Of a stretch of 64,000 bases of DNA, positions 59,611-64,000 are shown in pieces. The notes below the pieces were generated by a model that was not told the DNA's origin, did not search any database, and saw only the letters and a program-made list of their open reading frames with translations. Within the stretch, counting starts at the first letter, position 1. Every line of letters starts with the position of its first letter. Position numbers and translations under genes: made by a program. This DNA comes from Geothermobacter hydrogeniphilus (lineage in GTDB: Bacteria > Desulfobacterota > Desulfuromonadia > Desulfuromonadales > Geothermobacteraceae): the NCBI RefSeq assembly GCF_002093115.1, contig NZ_NAAD01000012.1:1-64000 (forward strand), read 5' to 3'.

Positions 59611-60399
59611 ATGGAACAACCCTCCAACCGAAACATAGTCCGCATCATCCAGGGCCGGAGGGAAGAAGCGGCACGCCGGGTGGTGGAGGAATTCCCCCTG
59701 CGGCTGCGGGTCAACGACCGTGACCTGGCGACCCTGGTCTGTTCCCCCCACCAGCTCAACTACCTGGTCGCCGGCTTCCTGCGGCTGCAGGGCTTCATCG
59801 ACAGTCTCGACGATATCATCATCATGGGCGTCTGCCAGGCGGATGCCCAGGCCGAACTGCGGCTCAAAAGTGAAGTCCCCGGGCAGCTGCGGCCGATCCT
59901 GACCTCCGGCTGCGGCACCGGCATCACCTTCAACCTGCCGCAAAGCATCCTCCGTTCTTCCGCCGCCCTTTGCCGCAGCTACCGCGCCGCGGATGTCTTC
60001 CACGTCATGCGGGAGCTGAACGACCGCGCCGAGCACTACCGCAACCACGGCGGCATCCATTCGGCTGCCATCGGCGATGCCGACGGCCTGCGGCTCTACG
60101 CCGAAGATATCGGCCGCCACAACACCCTCGACCGACTGGCCGGCGAAGCCCTGTTCCGCAACCTCGACCTGCAGAACAAGCTGCTGGTGACCTCGGGACG
60201 GATCTCCACCGAGATGGTCGCCAAGGCAGCCCGCCTCGGCGTCGGCCTGCTGGCCTCGCGAACCTCACCGACCGACAAGGCGATCGACCTCTGCGAACAG
60301 GCCGGCATCACCCTGATCGGCTACCTGCGCGGCGACCGGATGGAAATCTTCAGTCATCCGCAGCAGCTGACCGTAAACGACCACCCCGCACATCCGTAG
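59611..60399 (+). CDS. fdhD: FdhD-like sulfurtransferase for Mo/W enzymes
   Basis: 262 aa. FdhD family: VEEFPLRLRVNDRDLATLVC, the TSGCGTGITF loop holding the reactive Cys, NHGGIHSAAI, ALYAEDIGRHNTLDRLAGEA-type region (here LYAEDIGRHNTLDRL), and LVTSGRISTEMVAKAARLGV. FdhD carries sulfur to the bis-pterin cofactor of formate dehydrogenases. No formate dehydrogenase is in view, so here it may mature the tungsten site of BamB (inference). It lies 30 nt after bamI in the same direction. Confidence 0.92.
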   Translation: MEQPSNRNIVRIIQGRREEAARRVVEEFPLRLRVNDRDLATLVCSPHQLNYLVAGFLRLQGFIDSLDDIIIMGVCQADAQAELRLKSEVPGQLRPILTSGCGTGITFNLPQSILRSSAALCRSYRAADVFHVMRELNDRAEHYRNHGGIHSAAIGDADGLRLYAEDIGRHNTLDRLAGEALFRNLDLQNKLLVTSGRISTEMVAKAARLGVGLLASRTSPTDKAIDLCEQAGITLIGYLRGDRMEIFSHPQQLTVNDHPAHP

Positions 60400-60421
60400 G
60401 GGCGACCGGCCGGTCGCCCCT
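60398..60421. repeat. 24-bp perfect palindrome, left of the TA cassette
   Basis: Half-site AGGGGCGACCGG and its exact complement. It overlaps the TAG stop of fdhD. An identical copy lies at 61079-61102. Confidence 0.9.
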
Positions 60422-60427
60422 GCCCCG

Positions 60428-60456
60428 TTGACACATGACCATATAAGGACTATATT
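60428..60456 (+). promoter_or_regulatory. Promoter/operator of the Phd-RelE/ParE-type pair
   Basis: Consensus-like -35 TTGACA (60428-60433), 17-bp spacer, -10 TATATT (60451-60456). An inverted repeat ATATA-AGGAC-TATAT covers the -10 region, the expected antitoxin binding site. Confidence 0.8.
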
Positions 60457-60484
60457 CAGTTCTATCAGCGAAGGGAGCGAACCG

Positions 60485-60760
60485 ATGAAACTATCCGACC
60501 AGATCAAACCGATCAGTTATCTCAAGTCACATACCGCGGAGATTTTTCGCAACCTGGAAAAACAGGGGAGTCCGTTGATCATCACCCAGAATGGTGAAGC
60601 GAAAGCCGTGGTGCAGGATATTCACAGCTACGAACAAGACCAGGAGAGGCTGGCCCTGCTGAAAATCCTGGCCCTCGGCAATCGCCAGGTCGAAGAGGGC
60701 CGGGTCCAGGCGGCTGAAGATGTTATCGCCCGACTGAGATCCAAGGGGCTTGAGAGGTAA
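60485..60760 (+). CDS. Phd/YefM-type antitoxin
   Basis: 91 aa from the ATG at 60485. The Phd/YefM domain is at residues 1-60: SYLKSHTAEIFRNLEKQGSP and LIITQNGEAKAVVQDIHSYE. The C-terminal helix (residues 60-91) would cover the toxin. The stop shares one base with the toxin start. Confidence 0.9.
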   Translation: MKLSDQIKPISYLKSHTAEIFRNLEKQGSPLIITQNGEAKAVVQDIHSYEQDQERLALLKILALGNRQVEEGRVQAAEDVIARLRSKGLER

Positions 60761-61080
60761 TGGCCGGCAAGGTTTATTTGACCGACGATGCCACACACGA
60801 CCTTGAAGAGCTCTACGCCTACGTTGTCCGACACGACATACCGGAAAAAGCCGAGGACCTGCTCCGCCGGATAGAATCGGTTTTTTCCAGCCTGGCCGAG
60901 ATGCCCCAGCGCGGTGCTTATCCCCGGGAATTGCAGGAGCTCGGAATCCGGGAATTTCGCGAGGTCTTTTACAAACCCTATCGCATTATCTACCGAATCA
61001 CCGGCGAGGACATCTACGTCATGCTGATAACCGACGGCCGTCGGGATATGCAGACCCTTTTGCAGAACCGCCTGCTGTAG
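60760..61080 (+). CDS. RelE/ParE-family toxin
   Basis: 106 aa. RelE/ParE fold features: KVYLTDDATHDLEELYAYVV at the N-terminus, FREVFYKPYRIIYRITGEDI in the central sheet, and a C-terminal ITDGRRDMQTLLQNRLL. It is either a ribosome-dependent RNase or a gyrase poison; the sequence does not decide. Coupled to the antitoxin by a one-base overlap. Confidence 0.9.
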   Translation: MAGKVYLTDDATHDLEELYAYVVRHDIPEKAEDLLRRIESVFSSLAEMPQRGAYPRELQELGIREFREVFYKPYRIIYRITGEDIYVMLITDGRRDMQTLLQNRLL

Positions 61081-61102
61081 GGGCGACCGGCCGGTCGCCC
61101 CT
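61079..61102. repeat. 24-bp perfect palindrome, right of the TA cassette
   Basis: Same sequence as 60398-60421 and again overlapping a TAG stop, here of the toxin gene. GTAG before and TGCCCC after are also conserved, so the identity covers about 31 bp. Confidence 0.9.
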
Positions 61103-61132
61103 GCCCCCGCAATCACCCCGTAGATTTTTTCG

Positions 61133-61161
61133 TTGACATTAAATTGGTATTGAAGCACCAT
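61133..61161 (+). promoter_or_regulatory. bcrC promoter with shared TTGGTATTG motif
   Basis: -35 TTGACA (61133-61138), 17-bp spacer, -10-like CACCAT (61156-61161). TTGGTATTGAAGCACC lies at the same offset as in the bamB promoter. The following AATACCATAATG adds a further half-site. Confidence 0.65.
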
Positions 61162-61300
61162 AATACCATAATGCTTTGCGGAAACACTCCGGGAAGGCTG
61201 CGAAACCCGCCTCGCCTGCTATGCTTGAACCTGCGGCAGCGAACGGTCACGAGCCGTCCCGAACCGTAGAAACCCACCTGAATCCGTCAGGAGAACCTGT

Positions 61301-62476
61301 ATGGCCACCAAGTCCGTCAAGCAGATCATCGATTTCTGCCACGAGCTTTTCACCGACCTGGAGTTTACCCGGGCGCGGCAGTGGAAGGACGCCGAGCCGG
61401 GGCGCAAGGTGATCGGCTACATGCCGGTCTACGTACCGCGCGAGATCATTCACGCCGCCGGCATGCTGCCGCTCGGCATCCTCGGCGGCGGCGCCGACAT
61501 GGAAGTGATCCACGGCGACGCCTACTACCAGAGCTACATCTGCCGCATTCCCCGTTCGACCATCGACCTGGCGATCACCGGCAAGCTCGACTTCGTCGAC
61601 GGCATGCTGTTCCCCTCGATCTGCGACGTGATCCGCAACCTGACCGGCATCTGGCAGCTGATGTTCAAGGAGAAGTACGTCCGCTACTTCGACACCCCGC
61701 AGAATTTCCGCGACGAGATCGGCGGCACATTCTACGCCCACGAGCTGGGCGAGCTGCGCGCCGACCTGGAAGAGCTGGGCGGGCGGAAGATCAGCGACGA
61801 GCAGCTGAACCGCTCGATCGCGATCTACAACGAAAACCGCGAATGGGTGAACCGGGTCTACGACTACCGGGCCGCGACCCCGTGGAAGGCCCCGGCTTTT
61901 GAGGTCTACCTGCTGATGCGGGCCGGGATGGTGCTGCCGCCGGAAGAACACAGCACACTGCTGCGCGACTACCTGGCGGCGGCCGAGCTTGAAGACCGGC
62001 CGCTGCGCGACAACTGCCGGGTGGTGATGACCGGCTCCTTCTGCGAACAGCCGCCGCTGAACCTGATCAAGTCGATCGAGCTGGCCGGCTGCTACATCGT
62101 CGACGACGATTTCATGCTGGTCAACCGCTGGCTGCTGCAGGAGGTGCCGACCGACGGCGACCCGCTCGCCAACCTCTGCCGGGCGTTTCTGCACCACAGC
62201 GCCGAAACCGCCGCCAAGTACGAGGCCGACATGGAGAAGAAGGGCAGCTACCTGCTCGGCCTGATCGAGAAGCGCAACGCCGAGGGCGTGATCTTCGCCG
62301 CACCGAGCTTCTGCGACCCGGCCCTGCTCGACCAGCCGATGATCGTCAGACGGGTGGCGGAGCGCAACATCCCCTACATCACCCTGCAGTACGCCGAGAA
62401 TTCGGGGCAGATGCAGCCGATCCGCGAACAGGCCGGCACCTTTGCCGACTCGATCAAGTTATGGAGCGCCTCATGA
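61301..62476 (+). CDS. bcrC: Class I benzoyl-CoA reductase subunit C
   Basis: 391 aa, near the 384 aa of Thauera BcrC. Diagnostic stretches of the ATP-dependent enzyme are present: GYMPVYVPREIIHAAGMLPL, GDAYYQSYICRIPRSTIDLA, FPSICDVIRNLTGIWQ, FCEQPPLNLIKSIELAGCY and IREQAGTFADSIKLW. It forms, with BcrB, the part that holds the [4Fe-4S] clusters and binds benzoyl-CoA; ATP-hydrolysing BcrA and BcrD drive electrons into it. Those two subunits are not in the window and would be expected beyond 63780. The stop overlaps bcrB by 4 nt. Confidence 0.93.
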   Translation: MATKSVKQIIDFCHELFTDLEFTRARQWKDAEPGRKVIGYMPVYVPREIIHAAGMLPLGILGGGADMEVIHGDAYYQSYICRIPRSTIDLAITGKLDFVDGMLFPSICDVIRNLTGIWQLMFKEKYVRYFDTPQNFRDEIGGTFYAHELGELRADLEELGGRKISDEQLNRSIAIYNENREWVNRVYDYRAATPWKAPAFEVYLLMRAGMVLPPEEHSTLLRDYLAAAELEDRPLRDNCRVVMTGSFCEQPPLNLIKSIELAGCYIVDDDFMLVNRWLLQEVPTDGDPLANLCRAFLHHSAETAAKYEADMEKKGSYLLGLIEKRNAEGVIFAAPSFCDPALLDQPMIVRRVAERNIPYITLQYAENSGQMQPIREQAGTFADSIKLWSAS

Positions 62477-63780
62477 GCCAGGACGTCGTCAAATCCCCCT
62501 CGCAGCTCAAGCAGAAAGAGATGATCCGCCGCAACTACGACAAGATCACCAGCGGCGAGGTCAAGGTCTCCTCGACCTTCGTGCCGGGCAATCTCAACGA
62601 ACTGCTGATGTGTTTCGATATCGCCAACAACCTGCCGGAGATCAACGCCATCCAGAACGGCATGCGCAAGAAGTCGGGCGAGATGATCGTCGAAGCCGAG
62701 CGCAGCGGCCATTCCGAGGACGTCTGCACCTACGTCAAGGCCGACATCGGCATGATGGCCAAGGGCAACATCGCCCCCAACGGCAAGCCGATGCCGAATC
62801 CCGACCTGCTGCTGCTCTCCTACACCGGCTGCTTCACCTTCATGAAGTGGTTCGAGCTGCTGCGCGAGGAGTACCGGTGCCCGACGGTGATGCTGCATGT
62901 CCCCTACGCCGCCGACGGCCGACCGACCCGAAACATGCGCGACTATATCGTCAAGCAGCTCAAAGAAGAGGTCATCCCGACTCTGGAACAGGTCTCCGGA
63001 ATCAAGTTCGATATCGACCGGCTGCGCGAGTACCTGCGCAAGTCGGCCCGGGCCGAGGACGACCTGGTGTGGATGCTGGAGCAGGCCAAGCGCAAGCCCT
63101 CCCCCATCGACTGCTACTTCGGCGGGGTCTACTACATGGGCCCGATCTTCACCGCCTTCCGCGGCACCGACGACGCCATCGAGTACTACCGGCTGCTGCG
63201 TGCCGAGATCGAGCAGCGGATCGAACAGGGTCTGGGCGCCATGACCCCGGAAGGGGACATGCCGGAGGAGAAGTACCGGCTGGTGGTCGAGGGCCCGCCC
63301 AACTGGACCTCCTTCCGGGACTTCTGGAAGATGTTCTACGAGGAGGGCGCGGTGGTGGTGGCCAGCTCCTACACCAAGGTCGGCGGGGTCTATGACTACG
63401 ACGGCTTCCGCCACGACCCGGAACATCCCCTCGAGTCCCTGGCCGACTACTGCCTGGGGGTCTACACCAACCGCAACCTGCCGACCCGGGTGGACATGCT
63501 GGCCCGCAACGTCATCGAGTACGAGGCCGACGGCCTGCTGATCAACTCGATCAAGAGCTGCAACAGCTTCTCCGCCGGGCAGCTGGTGATGATGCGCGAG
63601 GTCGAGAAGCTGACCGGCAAGCCGGCCGCCTTCATCGAAACCGACCTGGTCGACCCGCGCTACTTCTCCGCGGCCAACGTCAAGAACCGCCTGGAGAGCT
63701 ATTTCCAGATGATCGACCAGAAACGCCGGGCCGGCGGCTCCGGACCTGCGACGCCGGCAACCATGAATAAAAGATCCTGA
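62473..63780 (+). CDS. bcrB: Class I benzoyl-CoA reductase subunit B
   Basis: 435 aa from the ATG at 62473, whose ATGA overlaps the bcrC stop. Length and sequence fit BcrB/BzdO (438 aa in Thauera): STFVPGNLNELLMCFDIANN, HSEDVCTYVKADIGMM, LLSYTGCFTFMKWFELLR, PPNWTSFRDFWKMFYEEGAV, GLLINSIKSCNSFSAGQL and FIETDLVDPRYF. The cysteines in DVCTY, TGCFT and KSCNS are the expected cluster ligands. It is much closer to BcrB than the protein at 19598, which shares only the general fold. Confidence 0.93.
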   Translation: MSQDVVKSPSQLKQKEMIRRNYDKITSGEVKVSSTFVPGNLNELLMCFDIANNLPEINAIQNGMRKKSGEMIVEAERSGHSEDVCTYVKADIGMMAKGNIAPNGKPMPNPDLLLLSYTGCFTFMKWFELLREEYRCPTVMLHVPYAADGRPTRNMRDYIVKQLKEEVIPTLEQVSGIKFDIDRLREYLRKSARAEDDLVWMLEQAKRKPSPIDCYFGGVYYMGPIFTAFRGTDDAIEYYRLLRAEIEQRIEQGLGAMTPEGDMPEEKYRLVVEGPPNWTSFRDFWKMFYEEGAVVVASSYTKVGGVYDYDGFRHDPEHPLESLADYCLGVYTNRNLPTRVDMLARNVIEYEADGLLINSIKSCNSFSAGQLVMMREVEKLTGKPAAFIETDLVDPRYFSAANVKNRLESYFQMIDQKRRAGGSGPATPATMNKRS

Positions 63781-63804
63781 AGAACAGGCCCGAAACCTGA
63801 AGCG

Positions 63805-63985
63805 TCAGGCACCAAGAGAATCAAAACACATTTCAACGGAGAGGCGCAGAGAATGCAGAGATGGAGAGCAACCCAAAAGATCTTTGGTTCTCGTTTGCCC
63901 CTGAAAAGCCCCTGCGTCTCTCTGCGCGCTCTCCCTCTCTGCGCCTCTGCGTTAAAAGGATTCTTTTGGGCGACTTGGCGGCAAG
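63805..63985. repeat. Intergenic inverted-arm repeat at the right edge
   Basis: GCACCAAGAGAATCAAAACA and CGGAGAGGCGCAGAGAATGC on the left, and CTCTCTGCGCCTCTGCGTTA on the right. No gene begins in the last 220 bp; the next gene lies outside the window. Confidence 0.6.
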
Positions 63986-64000
63986 CAGTTTTTGTCGGGG

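Noticed and set aside
60398-60421. Palindrome as intrinsic terminator of fdhD
   Set aside because: Perfect hairpin but no T-run follows; the identical copy at 61079 marks it as a repeat.

Overview
The window is about 60% G+C, gene-dense DNA from an anaerobic bacterium that degrades aromatic compounds. It is most likely a deltaproteobacterium of the Desulfuromonas/Geobacter type (inference). The reasons are a complete class II benzoyl-CoA reductase cluster in the order bamBCDEFGHI, a selenocysteine codon in bamF, bamA/bamQ/bamR-type ring-cleavage genes, two tungsten/molybdenum aldehyde oxidoreductase-family proteins, IorAB, and a DctPQM TRAP transporter.

Layout. Positions 1-1.9 kb hold a dead nucleotidyltransferase and two toxin-antitoxin pairs (VapBC, MazEF). 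Positions 2-22.7 kb, all on the minus strand, hold an aryl/acyl acid module: an aldehyde oxidoreductase fused to a MoaD-like tail, a transglutaminase-like protein, a Usp protein, a TRAP transporter, two tandem ACT/ketopantoate-reductase-like pairs, IorAB, a phenylacetate-CoA ligase-like enzyme, a CoA-transferase, an ADP-forming acyl-CoA synthetase, a BcrB/HgdB-like protein with its ATPase activator, and an IclR regulator. Divergent from the IclR gene, 23.1-35.8 kb on the plus strand is the lower benzoyl-CoA pathway: a fused 3-hydroxyacyl-CoA dehydrogenase/hydratase, two thiolases, an SDR, a thioesterase, BamQ, BamA, BamR, an amidohydrolase, a DUF488 protein and a ThDP enzyme.

Positions 36-47.9 kb are an accessory island: a wHTH/nucleotidyltransferase pair, a frameshifted DUF6516 toxin with an HTH partner, nitroreductases (two with ferredoxin domains), a Nudix/metallo-beta-lactamase fusion, a collapsed IS256-type element lying between an integrase remnant and a transposase remnant, an A+T-rich DcdV/AvcD-like anti-phage deaminase, and Rrf2 and GNAT genes. 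Positions 48.2-60.4 kb encode the class II benzoyl-CoA reductase BamB-I plus FdhD. A toxin-antitoxin cassette bounded by identical palindromes follows. Positions 61.3-63.8 kb encode bcrC and bcrB of a class I (ATP-dependent) benzoyl-CoA reductase.

The main novelty is that class I and class II benzoyl-CoA reductase genes lie side by side, with nearly the same promoter/operator motif upstream of bamB and of bcrC. BamR, BamQ and BamA would process the dienoyl-CoA made by either reductase, and the dehydrogenase/hydratase and thiolases would finish the beta-oxidation. No rRNA, tRNA or CRISPR array was seen.
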